A DNA stretch of 64,000 nucleotides from Oligoflexia bacterium. Its GTDB lineage: Bacteria; Bdellovibrionota; UBA1018. Position 1 is the first letter of the stretch. Each line of letters begins with the position of its first letter. The translations under genes were made by a program, and so were the position numbers. Positions 17,345-26,720 of this stretch are shown in pieces. The notes under the pieces were generated by a model. It did not search any database. It saw only the letters and a program-made list of their open reading frames with translations, and was not told the DNA's origin. The DNA lies in assembly GCA_903935335.1 (NCBI GenBank), contig CAIZRG010000054.1, positions 108,228 to 172,227 of the forward strand. The letters run 5' to 3'.

Positions 17345-18439
17345 TTAAAGAGCGGTGCATTGCGAATGATAGCCGTGTTGTTCCTCAGTGCTGTTGTCTA
17401 TCTCCAGTTGCCTCTCCGTGTTTTCTGTTTCTCTTTGAACATAGGAAACTACACCTTGAAAATAAGCCTCAGCAATTTCTTCGGCACTCTTGCTCATAAG
17501 ATCATCTCCTGGATTCAGCCAAACATTGACTTGGGAAGGAATACTATTGAAAAACAAATTTCTTCCCAATACACCAGGCACTGTAGTTCTGGGTACACCT
17601 GCATTTAATAAACCGATACTCGCGCAAGTCTCAGCCATTTCTCGGTTCATTGGGATCCCGCAGGAAGCTTCACCAAACGTATTAACATCCTCCAAGAGCT
17701 GAATTCCACATCTCATGTCTCTCACTTTTGCGGCAATATGAGCTGCCAGCTTCGAAGATTCCCAAACCTTTCCACTGACTAGGGCATGCATAAATCGAAA
17801 TCTGAAACGCTCTGTGGCCAATTCACCCTTCATGAAACAGCCGGGACAGAATGAGACAAAAGTATTATTTGGTTGTTGTGTTCCACCACTTTTGAAGCGA
17901 ACAGCAAGTGCTATATCTGGGCTAGCTGCAAAGACTTCGTCCACTATGGGAGCATATTCAGAAGGGCCCATGCTTGCACGAGATCTTGTCAACAAAACGT
18001 TAGCGCCTTCAGCTCTTAGTTTTCCTGCTAGCAAAGACGAAATTTCTTGAGTCAATGGAAAATAATCCGAGCGAAGAGAAGACAAATTATTTCCATCTAC
18101 TGCTATATTGTAGCCGGAGAGAGTTTTCTTACCTTGCAGTTTTGCTACACGCGGTTTCATAGCTTGGAAGGCAAAACTATATTCAACTGTTCCAGTTGCG
18201 ATATCCGATATTACGTCAATTCGGTCGTCTTTGATTTTAATGTGGTTTTCAAAATGACGTCGAACCTCTTCATTTTCTTGTTGAAGCAAAACGCGAAGAT
18301 CCGTTATAATCTCATCTCTACTTCTCATCCCAAGATATCTATCTAAACTATTCCAGTCAATAGGGTAGGTAAAAGCTGTCGGTGATATAAGAAATGTAAG
18401 CAGAGTTAAAAAATTCCGAACAATAGATTTGGAACGCAT
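17345..18439 (-). CDS. Exported protein distantly like an Amidase_3 domain
   Basis: The start is placed at 18439 (MRSKSIVRNFLTLLTF) and not at 18481, because GAGAGGTG lies at the right distance and a signal peptide then begins at once, ending near SPTAFT-YP. Residues 115-230 run as an N-acetylmuramoyl-L-alanine amidase would: SGYNIAVDGNN, then TQEISSLLAGKLRAEGANVL, LTRSRAS, and DIALAVRFKSGG where the amidase has SIHxN. Two zinc-binding histidines expected in these positions are missing, so if it is related it is probably inactive or uses other chemistry. Four cysteines in the middle suggest periplasmic disulfides. The C-terminal tail is charged. Function unknown. Confidence 0.4.
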   Translation of the reverse strand: MRSKSIVRNFLTLLTFLISPTAFTYPIDWNSLDRYLGMRSRDEIITDLRVLLQQENEEVRRHFENHIKIKDDRIDVISDIATGTVEYSFAFQAMKPRVAKLQGKKTLSGYNIAVDGNNLSSLRSDYFPLTQEISSLLAGKLRAEGANVLLTRSRASMGPSEYAPIVDEVFAASPDIALAVRFKSGGTQQPNNTFVSFCPGCFMKGELATERFRFRFMHALVSGKVWESSKLAAHIAAKVRDMRCGIQLLEDVNTFGEASCGIPMNREMAETCASIGLLNAGVPRTTVPGVLGRNLFFNSIPSQVNVWLNPGDDLMSKSAEEIAEAYFQGVVSYVQRETENTERQLEIDNSTEEQHGYHSQCTAL

Positions 18440-18521
18440 AAAGCACCTCTCAAAACTCAACGTAAATATCAAGTGGAGCATTTATAACATTATTTAATTT
18501 ATTTTTACAACTCATTTCTAT

Positions 18522-18731
18522 CTAAGAACTTCCCAGTTTCGCGTACGAATCAAACTTTTCGCATTCGTTATGCCATTCATTTTTTCCAAATTTTCGAGCA
18601 ATTTCGGAATTGCAACATCTAATTATGGTTTCATGGCCAAAATCGAGTAAGAGATAATAAATCCTTTCTTTCTCCTCACCAGAGCATTTACACATAAATT
18701 TAATTTTTAAAAATCTCGTATTTGGTTTCAT
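18522..18731 (-). CDS. Small hypothetical protein
   Basis: 69 residues with five cysteines, two of them as CKC (MCKCSGEEKERIYYLL), and no known motif. AGGCGG about 8 bases before the ATG could be a ribosome site. It is upstream of the amidase-like gene in the same direction, 82 bases away. May be a chance frame. Confidence 0.25.
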   Translation of the reverse strand: MKPNTRFLKIKFMCKCSGEEKERIYYLLLDFGHETIIRCCNSEIARKFGKNEWHNECEKFDSYAKLGSS

Positions 18732-18824
18732 AAATCAATCCGCCTGTGGGTATTCGAAAAAAAATTTGATTGGTAGAAATGGCTATCACTCTTTAGTTTT
18801 TTTTGTATTCTTTGGCGATTCTAC

Positions 18825-19007
18825 CTATGAACTCTTCTTGGCTCTGGTCGGTTGATTTGTTGTTTGAATCATCTGAGTGGGTTGATTCGGGTTGTCGATC
18901 CGAGGAATGTTCAAAAGAAAAACAGCCGCTATGCCCAAGTGCAAGGCACAGGACATAAGCAGTGGACCCCTTATAGGGGAACTGATGAGCTCTATGGACC
19001 AAATCAT
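18825..19007 (-). CDS. Small single-pass membrane protein after topA (possibly a broken gene)
   Basis: From the ATG at 19007 the frame encodes IWSIELISSPIRGPLLMSCA, then a hydrophobic helix (LHLGIAAVFLLNIPRI) and a polar Asn/Gln/Thr-rich tail. This layout resembles the N terminus of TonB/TolA-like proteins. In the next frame the sequence goes on as QEEFIGRIAKEYKKN to 18793, so a frameshift may have shortened the protein. It starts 25 bases after the topA stop, so it is probably cotranscribed with topA. Whether it is made is uncertain. Confidence 0.3.
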   Translation of the reverse strand: MIWSIELISSPIRGPLLMSCALHLGIAAVFLLNIPRIDNPNQPTQMIQTTNQPTRAKKSS

Positions 19008-19032
19008 CTTCTGAGCACTCAGCTTGAGAGTT

Positions 19033-21330
19033 TTATGGTTGGATAGGAGGAGGTTCTTTCCCATAATTGGGATCAATGACTTCAATAAATCCACATTCTT
19101 TTTGAGGGCATTTATGCATAAGCCCCGCTTTCTTAGTAATTTTTTCAGTCAAGAGAGGAAATTTACATTGAGGACAAGGATTCTCCAGGGGTTTATCCCA
19201 AAGGGCAAAGTTGCATTTTGGCCATTGGTTACAGCTATAAAAGAAGCGTCCATATTTTGATCTTTTTTGAGCTATTTCTCCATCAGGACAAGTTGGGCAT
19301 CGAATCCCTAATGTAATTGCCTGAGTGAATTTACAGTTGGGATAGTCGCTGCAAGCTAGGAATTTTCCAAATTTCCCGCTTTTAACAATCATTGGATTTA
19401 AGCATTTTTCGCACTTTTTTTCTGTAAACTCTTTTGGAATAATAACAATCTTTCCGTGATCATCTTTTTTAAAGTCTTGGGTATTTTTACAATCAGGGTA
19501 ATTTGAGCAAGCAAGAAAAGAGCCTAGTTTTCCCCATTTGATGACCATGAGATGATTGCATTTTTCACACTGAACGTCAGTTGCGACCTCTTGACGTTTG
19601 ATGTTTTTCATTTGCTCTTTAGCAATCTCTAGTGTTTTTTCAAATGGTTTCCAAAAGTTAGCGAGTGTTTTTTTCCAATTTATTTTTCCCTCTTCAATAT
19701 CATCAAGTTGATTTTCCATTTCTGCAGTGAACTCTGAATTCAAAATTTCAGGGAATGAAGCAACCAAAAGTTCTGTCACAACGACCCCAAGTTCACTCGG
19801 AAAATAGCGGCTTTCTCTTTTTTCGACGTATTCTCGGTCTTGAATATTGGATAAGATCGCTGCATAGGTCGAGGGGCGGCCAATTCCCTTTTCTTCGAGA
19901 TCACGGATCAAAGAAGCATCTGTGTATCGCGGAGGGGCTTGAGTAAAGTGCTGGGAAGGCTCAAAGGCTTTATTTTGAACTGGGTCTCCAGCATTGAGCT
20001 TGGGAAGCTTAAGTGCAGACTCATTTTCTCCTTTTTCTTCCTCTTCTAAGCCTTCAAGATAGACGGCTGTGAACCCAGGAAACTTTAAGATAGAACCAGT
20101 GGCTCGAAATTTTTGTTCTTTTCCTCTTTTGTCTTGGGCTATTAAATCCAGTGTTGTTTGGTCATAGAGGGCAGGGTTCATTTGAGAAGCAACAAATCGA
20201 TTCCAAATTAAAAGATAGAGTCTAAACTCATCCTTCTCTAAGTGGGGTTGAATGGTATCAGGAGAGAATTCCAGAGAAGTAGGTCGAATCGCTTCGTGAG
20301 CTTCTTGAGCACTTTTTTTAGATTTATAGACATTGGGCTCTGAGGGAAGATAGGATTTACCGTATTTTTTTTCGACAAATTCTCGAAGTGATTGGATGGC
20401 TAATGGGTCGATGCGAACAGAATCAGTTCTCATATAGGTGATCAAGCCATGAGTTCCTAGATCACCTAGATCAATCCCTTCGTAGAGTTTTTGGGCAAGA
20501 GCCATTGTCTTTTTTGCACTAAAACCCAGTTTTCTAGAAGCATCTTGTTGGAGTTTACTTGTAATAAAAGGAGGAGCAGACTTACGAGATCGTTCTTTTT
20601 GCTCAAGAAGAGCTACTTTCCAATCAGAATTTTTAAGATCAGAAAGAAGATCATTTACTGCTTTTTCGTTACAAAGAATGGGGTCCTTGCCTTCTGTTTT
20701 AAAAAGACGGGCTGAAAAATCGATTCCATCCTTTGAGAAGAGACCTTCCACTTCCCAATATTCTTCTGACTTAAAAGCTTTAATCTCAGTCTCTCGATCC
20801 ACTACAAGCCGAAGAGCAACCGATTGCACTCGTCCTGCTGAGATCCCTCGTTTTACTTTATCCCAAAGAAGTGGACTAATTTTGTAACCTACAAGGCGGT
20901 CTAAAATTCTTCGGGCTTGCTGAGAGTGATATTTATCAGAGTTTAATGCTTGGGGATGATTCATCGCGTCGAGAACGGAAGGTTTGGTGATAGCATTGAA
21001 TAAAACTCGGTAGATTTTTTTCCCTCGAGCTTGAAGTTCCTCCTGAATATGCCAAGCGATCGCCTCTCCTTCACGGTCTGGGTCAGTTGCTAGGTAAAGC
21101 TCAGGAACCTGTTGAGCAGCTTTTCGAAGTTCTTCAATTACTTTGGCTTTGCCAGGAATCACTTGATATTCTGGTTGAAATCCTTTTTTGGGATCGACTC
21201 CAAGTTTACTTTTAGGTAAATCCTTGATGTGACCTACACTTGCTTTAACGATAAAACTACGACCGAGGTATTTTTGAATGGTTTTCGCTTTCGATGGAGA
21301 TTCAACGATAACAAGAGCTTTTTTCGCCAT
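19033..21330 (-). CDS. topA: DNA topoisomerase I (type IA)
   Basis: Relaxes negatively supercoiled DNA by cutting one strand. The N-terminal Toprim domain has VIVESPSKAKT (Glu10) and DPDREGEA (83-90). The active-site tyrosine is Y299 in GLITYMRTDS, followed by the IRPT segment and the family's RPSTYA motif. Four C-terminal zinc-ribbon modules are visible (CEKCNH...CSNYPDC, CEKCLN...CSDYPNC, CPTCPD...CNQWPKC, CPQCKF...CPQKEC), one more than many TopA proteins. Length 765 is normal. dprA lies upstream in the same direction, with a 71-base gap, as in many bacteria. Confidence 0.97.
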   Translation of the reverse strand: MAKKALVIVESPSKAKTIQKYLGRSFIVKASVGHIKDLPKSKLGVDPKKGFQPEYQVIPGKAKVIEELRKAAQQVPELYLATDPDREGEAIAWHIQEELQARGKKIYRVLFNAITKPSVLDAMNHPQALNSDKYHSQQARRILDRLVGYKISPLLWDKVKRGISAGRVQSVALRLVVDRETEIKAFKSEEYWEVEGLFSKDGIDFSARLFKTEGKDPILCNEKAVNDLLSDLKNSDWKVALLEQKERSRKSAPPFITSKLQQDASRKLGFSAKKTMALAQKLYEGIDLGDLGTHGLITYMRTDSVRIDPLAIQSLREFVEKKYGKSYLPSEPNVYKSKKSAQEAHEAIRPTSLEFSPDTIQPHLEKDEFRLYLLIWNRFVASQMNPALYDQTTLDLIAQDKRGKEQKFRATGSILKFPGFTAVYLEGLEEEEKGENESALKLPKLNAGDPVQNKAFEPSQHFTQAPPRYTDASLIRDLEEKGIGRPSTYAAILSNIQDREYVEKRESRYFPSELGVVVTELLVASFPEILNSEFTAEMENQLDDIEEGKINWKKTLANFWKPFEKTLEIAKEQMKNIKRQEVATDVQCEKCNHLMVIKWGKLGSFLACSNYPDCKNTQDFKKDDHGKIVIIPKEFTEKKCEKCLNPMIVKSGKFGKFLACSDYPNCKFTQAITLGIRCPTCPDGEIAQKRSKYGRFFYSCNQWPKCNFALWDKPLENPCPQCKFPLLTEKITKKAGLMHKCPQKECGFIEVIDPNYGKEPPPIQP

Positions 21331-21401
21331 GCCCTACAGTATTCAAAAATCGTAGGTTTTTTCAAGAGACTTAGAAGAGAGAAAATCTAACTGCTTAAAT
21401 A

Positions 21402-22424
21402 TTAAAGACTTACAAGTAGGCCCCGGTGCTCTCTAACGCAGTTTTTTTCAAGAAGTGGCTGTAAAACAGAGAAAAATTGATGAGCTGTCCAACTTTGCTG
21501 AAGAGCCCATTCCAGTACCTCTTGTAAAGGAACTCCGCCTGTTTGATGAGTAAGTTGTGTAATCATTTCGACTAAGATTTTCTCATGAGGGTTGAGAGGG
21601 TTTATAGGGGAGCTTAAAGGGTGATTTTTAGCCTGGTTAGTTTTTTTTTGACATGAGTTCTTCTGCTTGCAAGTGGGGTGTGTGGCAAGCTCGAGCCAAA
21701 CAGCTCCAAGGCTGTGTATTCCCCAAAATGTGAGAGAGTGATCTCGGTCTAGGAGGGTTTGGTTTCCTGCAAAAGCTGGATCTCCTGGAGAGCAAGGTAC
21801 AGCAAAACAGATTTTATTTTGCTCTCTCGTCCAACGTGCTGTATTGAGTGCTCCGGAAGGTAGTCCAGCTTCTACTACCCAGGTAGCTTGAGAAAAACCT
21901 GCGATGAGACGATTTCGTCTTAAAAAATGGTGTCCCAAGGCTGGTGTGCCGAGTGGATACTCAGAAATTAAAAGGCCATCTGACTGAAGAATTTGGCGTT
22001 TTAAAACTTGATTCTCTTTAGGATAAGGAAGGTCTAAGCCAGCCCCTAGGATTGCAATGGTCGGTAGCCCTGCTTCTAAAGCTGTGAGATGTGCGAGCGT
22101 GTCAATGCCCCTGGCTAGACCTGATATCAAAATAAGCTGGGAACCCTGAAGTTCTAGGATCCATCTTCGGAGTTGCTCCTTTGATTTGAGGAGAGGGTTG
22201 CGAGTTCCAACAATCGCTAATCCTCTCTCTGGGAGTTTGCTCAGAAGTTTGAGTCCTTTCTTTGATCCTTGAATAAAAATTGAAGAAGGTGGGTCATCTA
22301 GATTTAAAATCCATTCAGAAATTGGGAACGGTGTTTTTTCATGGAGATTAAAATGAGTAATTGGAAAATTCATTCTTTTTAACATTGCTGCAAGTGTGCC
22401 ATATTTTGAGAGCCGAGATTTCAA
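21402..22424 (-). CDS. dprA: DNA processing protein DprA/Smf
   Basis: DprA loads RecA on incoming single-stranded DNA in natural transformation. The Rossmann core shows AIVGTRNP, LISGLARGIDTLAH, ILGAGLDLPYPKEN, EYPLGT and the RRNRLIAGFS motif, all diagnostic. The C-terminal 90 residues include a winged-helix DML1-like domain (TQLTHQTGGVPLQEVLEWAL). At 340 residues it is in range. ATG codons at residues 14 and 18 are possible later starts. It is followed by topA on the same strand. Confidence 0.95.
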   Translation of the reverse strand: MKSRLSKYGTLAAMLKRMNFPITHFNLHEKTPFPISEWILNLDDPPSSIFIQGSKKGLKLLSKLPERGLAIVGTRNPLLKSKEQLRRWILELQGSQLILISGLARGIDTLAHLTALEAGLPTIAILGAGLDLPYPKENQVLKRQILQSDGLLISEYPLGTPALGHHFLRRNRLIAGFSQATWVVEAGLPSGALNTARWTREQNKICFAVPCSPGDPAFAGNQTLLDRDHSLTFWGIHSLGAVWLELATHPTCKQKNSCQKKTNQAKNHPLSSPINPLNPHEKILVEMITQLTHQTGGVPLQEVLEWALQQSWTAHQFFSVLQPLLEKNCVREHRGLLVSL

Positions 22425-22472
22425 TCAAGTTGATGAAATTTGAACTTTCTGATTAAAATCCGAATCTAAGTT

Positions 22473-23804
22473 TCATTCTGAAACTGATATTTCTTGAGAA
22501 GGAGTTTCTGGGAGTGGGGCTTCAGTCTCTGGGGTAGTAGATTCTGATCGAAGCTCCGTTGTGGCTTCGGGAGATTTCAAATTTTCAGGTTGAGTATCCG
22601 ATAAAGGTGTGTTTTTCGCAGACTCAGGAGGTGGTGGTGTGGTTTCTAATGTTTTTAAAGTAGGAGTTTCATTGTCTTTCCACTTTTCAAGTTGTTTGAG
22701 TTCCTTCTTTTCCTGTTTTCCAAGCCCCCCTTGATCATCAAGTTGGTCTAGTTCATTTAAAGGATTGCTTTCTTTGTCATCACCTTTTTCTCTAAATCCT
22801 CGATTTCTCGATAAATCTGAAACATCGGTGAGAAGAATGACATCTGTATTCTCTTTAATCATGATCATATTTTGAATAATAATTCCCATGGAGAAGGTTT
22901 CAGTAATATGTGTAACCTGAATATCGGCATCAATAATAAAGTTGGATGAAGTGATTTTTTTATCATTAGAAGGGTCATAATGTTCATAAGCTCTAAAAAT
23001 CATTCCTGGTTTCACTCCGTCATCTGATCCTCGATCAATAAAAACTTCTTTGTGTTGAGCCAATAAGTGAGTTGAAAAATTAGGGTCTATCATAACAATT
23101 CCCTTGATGGCTTGAGGAGCAGGCAAGGGGGCCATGACAGGGATTCGAGGAGGATCTTGAATGAGAGAAGTTCCTCTGGGGATAAAATGCCTTGAAGACA
23201 AAATAGAGCCAATAAAAATCTTGTCTCTTACTCCTAAGAGTTTAACTTTTCCCATGATGAGATAGGAGTAACCGATTCGATCTGATTTTGTGGACTTCAG
23301 AAGAGTGGGTTCCTGAGTAATAGCGTAAGTTTGTCCTAATTGAAGGGTATTGTCACCTCGAATGTAAACCGTATCTCCCATTGACAAAAATTGGCTTTCA
23401 CTTCGAGAGCCAATGATTTGACCTAAGAAAGGGATTTTTTCAGTAGCAGGAATCGCTTGGGTTTCAAATCCAGAATTACTATGAAAAATAATTTTATTTC
23501 GACTATCAAACCCAAGTGGATCGATCTCAGGAGGTAGAGCCGTCTGAAAAGTTTCCCAGGATTGTTTAGGTAGAGACTGCCATTCGTTTGACCGGTTTTT
23601 TGAGTAAGTGTCGGGAGATGACTCTTTTGAGGCTGAGGCTATAAATCGACTCGATTTAAGAGAAGAAGATTTTAAGTGGGTATTCTTTTTAAGAATCCTA
23701 TTGGCTCCCAATACTGAATTCGTGAAGAGGAAGGTCAGCAAGAGTAGGGTCAGAAGGATGCTGCGGTAAAAGTAGGGATTTTTTTCCAAGTTCTCAGTCA
23801 TCAT
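22473..23804 (-). CDS. Exported hypothetical protein, Pro/Glu/Thr-rich C terminus
   Basis: A 443-residue exported protein. The N terminus has a hydrophobic signal segment (ILLTLLLLTFLFTNSVLG). The middle contains strand-rich repeats such as PFLGQIIGSRSESQFLSMGD and DTVYIRGDNTLQLGQTYAI, which recall the non-LysM portion of deltaproteobacterial LysM proteins, but no LysM motif is visible. From about residue 340 the chain becomes charged and then Pro/Glu/Thr-rich. The start overlaps the end of the TPR gene by 4 bases (ATGA), so both are translated together. Function unknown; a cell-wall role is inference. Confidence 0.6.
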   Translation of the reverse strand: MMTENLEKNPYFYRSILLTLLLLTFLFTNSVLGANRILKKNTHLKSSSLKSSRFIASASKESSPDTYSKNRSNEWQSLPKQSWETFQTALPPEIDPLGFDSRNKIIFHSNSGFETQAIPATEKIPFLGQIIGSRSESQFLSMGDTVYIRGDNTLQLGQTYAITQEPTLLKSTKSDRIGYSYLIMGKVKLLGVRDKIFIGSILSSRHFIPRGTSLIQDPPRIPVMAPLPAPQAIKGIVMIDPNFSTHLLAQHKEVFIDRGSDDGVKPGMIFRAYEHYDPSNDKKITSSNFIIDADIQVTHITETFSMGIIIQNMIMIKENTDVILLTDVSDLSRNRGFREKGDDKESNPLNELDQLDDQGGLGKQEKKELKQLEKWKDNETPTLKTLETTPPPPESAKNTPLSDTQPENLKSPEATTELRSESTTPETEAPLPETPSQEISVSE

Positions 23805-24739
23805 GGTTTTAGGTCAGCCGTTTGAGGTGGGGCAAGTGAAGGAGTCGGTGTTGGGCTTGAGCTTGGCTTAACCTCAAGGGTAGCTGTGATAGGTTCTGAG
23901 AGGATTGTATTTTGCGGAAAAGGTGACGGAACTGAAATGGCTAGGGGTGAGGGGAGGGGTGAAATGATAGGTTCCGGTGAGGGCGAAGCTAGGAGTAGAT
24001 TTGGAACGGGAGATTGAAAAATTTCTGGTTTTATCTTCCGATGAGCTGCAGGTGACTGTGGAAACAGAGAAGTTAAGAGTTGTCTGTGTTTTGCAGCTTC
24101 TTTTGTTTTTTGGAGAGCTTCTTCTGTTTGACTGATCTGATATAAAGCGTCAGGGATGTGACTGCTTCGGTTATAAGAAATCAAGACGCTCTGATATTCT
24201 TGAAGTGCGAGTTTGTATTCTTTTTGTTTAAAGTACGTTTCTCCAATGTAAAACTGAGCAGCCCCTGCTAAGGGATGGTCAGGATAAGCTTCTAAAAAAT
24301 TAGAAAAGGCAAGGGTTGCATCTTGATACTTTTGACTTAAAAAGAGGATCATTGCTTTTCTAAAAATCTGGACAGCACCATCATTCACAAAGCCAAACTC
24401 AGGGTCTTCAAAAGCGAGTGAAGGTTCTGCCCTTGATCCAGAGTTTTGAGCTGGATGCTCCTTAATTTCAGCAACTTCTGTAGGTTGGATGGCTTTTTCA
24501 GCTGCAAGGCGGTCCATAGCCAGGCGAGTTAAATCAAGTTTTTCATTTACACTGACGACTTTTGTTTCCAAAGATTGGACCCGTTCATTGAGTTCTAAAA
24601 GCAGTTTATTTATTTCAGTTGACTCAGGCGGTCGGGTTTTTTGTTCTTGGGGAACCGCTTGTGGTGTTGCGCATCGGTTTAGGCTAACAACAAGAATGAA
24701 GAAGAGACTTCCTTTAAGATATTTTGTTTTTACACCCAC
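23801..24739 (-). CDS. Periplasmic TPR protein of the YbgF/CpoB type (likely lipid-anchored)
   Basis: After a short signal segment (SLFFILVVSLNRC) follows a coiled coil (residues about 35-80: INKLLLELNERVQSLETKVV) and then tetratricopeptide repeats (ILFLSQKYQDATLAFSNFLE, AAQFYIGETYFKQKEYKLAL, IPDALYQISQTEEALQKTKE), the architecture of CpoB/YbgF, a cell-division-linked partner of Tol-Pal and PBP1b. The C-terminal 80 residues are a Pro/Ser-rich tail. A longer frame begins at 24874, but its first 45 residues look random and would overlap the divergent DUF4911 gene; GTG 24739 with GAGGT close by is preferred. The lipobox NRC is atypical. tol and pal are not in the window. Confidence 0.65.
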   Translation of the reverse strand: MGVKTKYLKGSLFFILVVSLNRCATPQAVPQEQKTRPPESTEINKLLLELNERVQSLETKVVSVNEKLDLTRLAMDRLAAEKAIQPTEVAEIKEHPAQNSGSRAEPSLAFEDPEFGFVNDGAVQIFRKAMILFLSQKYQDATLAFSNFLEAYPDHPLAGAAQFYIGETYFKQKEYKLALQEYQSVLISYNRSSHIPDALYQISQTEEALQKTKEAAKHRQLLTSLFPQSPAAHRKIKPEIFQSPVPNLLLASPSPEPIISPLPSPLAISVPSPFPQNTILSEPITATLEVKPSSSPTPTPSLAPPQTADLKP

Positions 24740-24843
24740 TGTACCTCTAGGATAGGATGTTTGTTCAGTTTCAGCAAGTCCGAGTTTGTCAGAGTTGTAA
24801 ACAGGAAGTGATCTATTGAGTAACAAAAGGTGAGTGATAAGCG

Positions 24844-25113
24844 GTGAGTGATAAAAACCAATTGCAAGCTTCAATTCGACGAGTCATTCGAGTTAAAAAG
24901 CAGGATTCTGCTTTTGTCTATTTTCTTCTAGAGTCCTATGAAGGAATTACGAGCTATTCGACTTTGAACTTTAGGAACGGTGATCTTTATCGGGACTTAG
25001 AGTTGAGGATGTCATCTGATTTTGTATCTGAGGTTGAAAAGCTCTTGAGGAGCTTGGGAGATTTGATCTATGAAATTCAGTCTGAATCAAGAAATGAAGG
25101 ACTTTGGCATTGA
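24844..25113 (+). CDS. DUF4911-domain protein
   Basis: An 89-residue protein matching DUF4911, a small alpha/beta domain of Deltaproteobacteria and Firmicutes, here FVYFLLESYEGITSYSTLNF with a C-terminal helix (SEVEKLLRSLGDLIYEI). The start is GTG at 24844; a near-identical GTGAGTGATAA copy lies 14 bases upstream but is closed by a stop. The gene overlaps the tldD start by 44 bases, and the same pairing is known in related genomes, so a shared operon is likely. Function unknown. Confidence 0.65.
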   Translation: MSDKNQLQASIRRVIRVKKQDSAFVYFLLESYEGITSYSTLNFRNGDLYRDLELRMSSDFVSEVEKLLRSLGDLIYEIQSESRNEGLWH

Positions 25114-26548
25114 TTCTTTAGATATTGAAAAAATTTTAGTGGCAGCTCTAAAAAATGGAGGGGATCTGTCTGAATTATTTTTTGAAGAGACCGCTTCAAC
25201 ACGAATTTTTTTAGAGGGGGGGCGTCTTGATAGGGTCATTCACGGAGTGGATCATGGAGTGGGTTTGCGTATTCTGGATGGAGGAAGATCGGTCTATGGA
25301 TATACCACTCGATTGACTGAGGAATCCTTAATGACTTTGGCAGAAACTCTTGCTGCAGCAGTTCATCGAGAGGAAGAAGCCAAGGAAACTCCTATTAAGC
25401 TAAAAAGATTAGATTGGCGGAAGGCCACTCAGATTGAAAAAAGTATTGAAGAGTACCGTATTCAAAAATCGCCACGGGATGCTAGTCTTGCTGATAAATT
25501 TGATTTAGCCAAGCGGGCTGAGTCTGCAGCTCGAAAAGAGCTTCCTCAGGCTAAGCAGGTGACTGCGATTTTAATGGACTCGCTTAGAAAAATACTTGTT
25601 TTAAATAGTGACGGGTTAGTAGCTAGAGATGCCAAAACTTATCTTCAAATGGTTGTTCAAGTCGTGGGGGAACGAGATGGACGGGTTGAATCTTTCTACG
25701 AGTCTGAAGGTGGATTTGTTGGACTTGAATTTTTTGATGAAACTCCTCCTGAAGAGATGGGTCGACGAGCTGCTGAAAGAGTGAAAATTTTGCTTTCGGC
25801 AAAGCCAGCTCCTTCTGGAACTATGCCGGTTGTAATTTCTGCTGAGGCCGGTGGTACAATGATTCATGAGGCTGTAGGACATGGGTTAGAAGCTGATCTT
25901 GCTTGCAATGGTCTTTCTGTTTATCAAGGTAAATTAGGCGAAAAAGTTGCCGCTTCTTTGATTACCGTGATGGATGACGGGACTCTTCCAGGCAAACGTG
26001 GAAGTTATCGTTTTGATGATGAGGGAACCCCTGCTCAGCGAAATATTTTAATTGAAAAGGGAGTTCTGAAAAGTTATTTGGTCGATAAACTTTCAGCGAT
26101 GAAGTTTGATTTGATGGCTACTGGGAACGGAAGGCGAGAGTCGTTTCGTCATCCCCCGATTGTTCGAATGACAAACACTTGGATTGCGCCTGGGAAAGAT
26201 AATCCTCAAGAAATTTTGGAGAGCACTTCATGGGGAGTGTTTGTGAAGGGGATGGGTGGAGGTCAGGTGAACACGGTTACAGGGGACTTCGTTTTTGCTG
26301 TGACAGAAGGGTATCTGATTGAAGAAGGCAAACTTGGAGCTCCTATTCGTGGAGCTACTCTTGTTGGGAATGGACCAAAAGTTTTGATGGAAGTGGATCG
26401 GGTTGGGAATGATTTAGGGTTTTCAACTGGAACTTGTGGAAAAGATGGGCAAGGTGCCCCAGTGACTGATGCTCAGCCAACCCTGAGAATTCCTTCATTA
26501 ACGGTTGGGGGTGAAGTTCCTTTGACGATCTATTGGAAAAGGTTATGA
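25070..26548 (+). CDS. tldD: Metalloprotease TldD
   Basis: TldD is a zinc-dependent peptidase that, with TldE/PmbA, cleaves extended peptides through the interior of a heterodimer; it is known for processing microcin B17 and degrading CcdA. The zinc site is HEAVGH at 266-271. The family blocks VEVVISAEAGGTMIHEA, FDDEGTPAQ, GRRESFRHPP and GKDGQG are visible. Length 492 is normal. GGGAG 9 bases before ATG 25070 supports the start. No TldE partner is adjacent, so it must lie elsewhere in the genome or be absent. Confidence 0.95.
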   Translation: MKFSLNQEMKDFGIDSLDIEKILVAALKNGGDLSELFFEETASTRIFLEGGRLDRVIHGVDHGVGLRILDGGRSVYGYTTRLTEESLMTLAETLAAAVHREEEAKETPIKLKRLDWRKATQIEKSIEEYRIQKSPRDASLADKFDLAKRAESAARKELPQAKQVTAILMDSLRKILVLNSDGLVARDAKTYLQMVVQVVGERDGRVESFYESEGGFVGLEFFDETPPEEMGRRAAERVKILLSAKPAPSGTMPVVISAEAGGTMIHEAVGHGLEADLACNGLSVYQGKLGEKVAASLITVMDDGTLPGKRGSYRFDDEGTPAQRNILIEKGVLKSYLVDKLSAMKFDLMATGNGRRESFRHPPIVRMTNTWIAPGKDNPQEILESTSWGVFVKGMGGGQVNTVTGDFVFAVTEGYLIEEGKLGAPIRGATLVGNGPKVLMEVDRVGNDLGFSTGTCGKDGQGAPVTDAQPTLRIPSLTVGGEVPLTIYWKRL

Positions 26549-26644
26549 GTTCTCTCGTGTTTTTTTATAAGAGATGATTTTCTGTCTTGAAATTGGAATC
26601 CAATAAAGGTAATCGTTTGAACTCTTGCATGAGTTTTATATTGC

Positions 26645-26720
26645 GTCCCCATCGTCTAGAGGCCTAGGACACCGCCCTTTCACGGCGGTAACCGGGGTTC
26701 GAATCCCCGTGGGGACGCCA
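26645..26720 (+). tRNA. tRNA-Glu (TTC)
   Basis: GTCCCCA pairs with TGGGGAC in the acceptor stem; the D arm, an anticodon loop of CTTTCAC (anticodon TTC) in a CCGCC/GGCGG stem, and a T arm CGGGG-TTCGAAT-CCCCG are complete. CCA is encoded. Confidence 0.97.

Noticed and set aside
17119..17499. 126-codon open frame on the plus strand
   Set aside because: It overlaps the end of a supported minus-strand gene, has no ribosome site, and its Cys/Arg/Phe-rich composition is unlike neighbouring proteins.
24740..24874. N-terminal extension of the TPR protein to 24874
   Set aside because: The extra 45 residues precede the signal peptide, would overlap the divergent gene and have no ribosome site.
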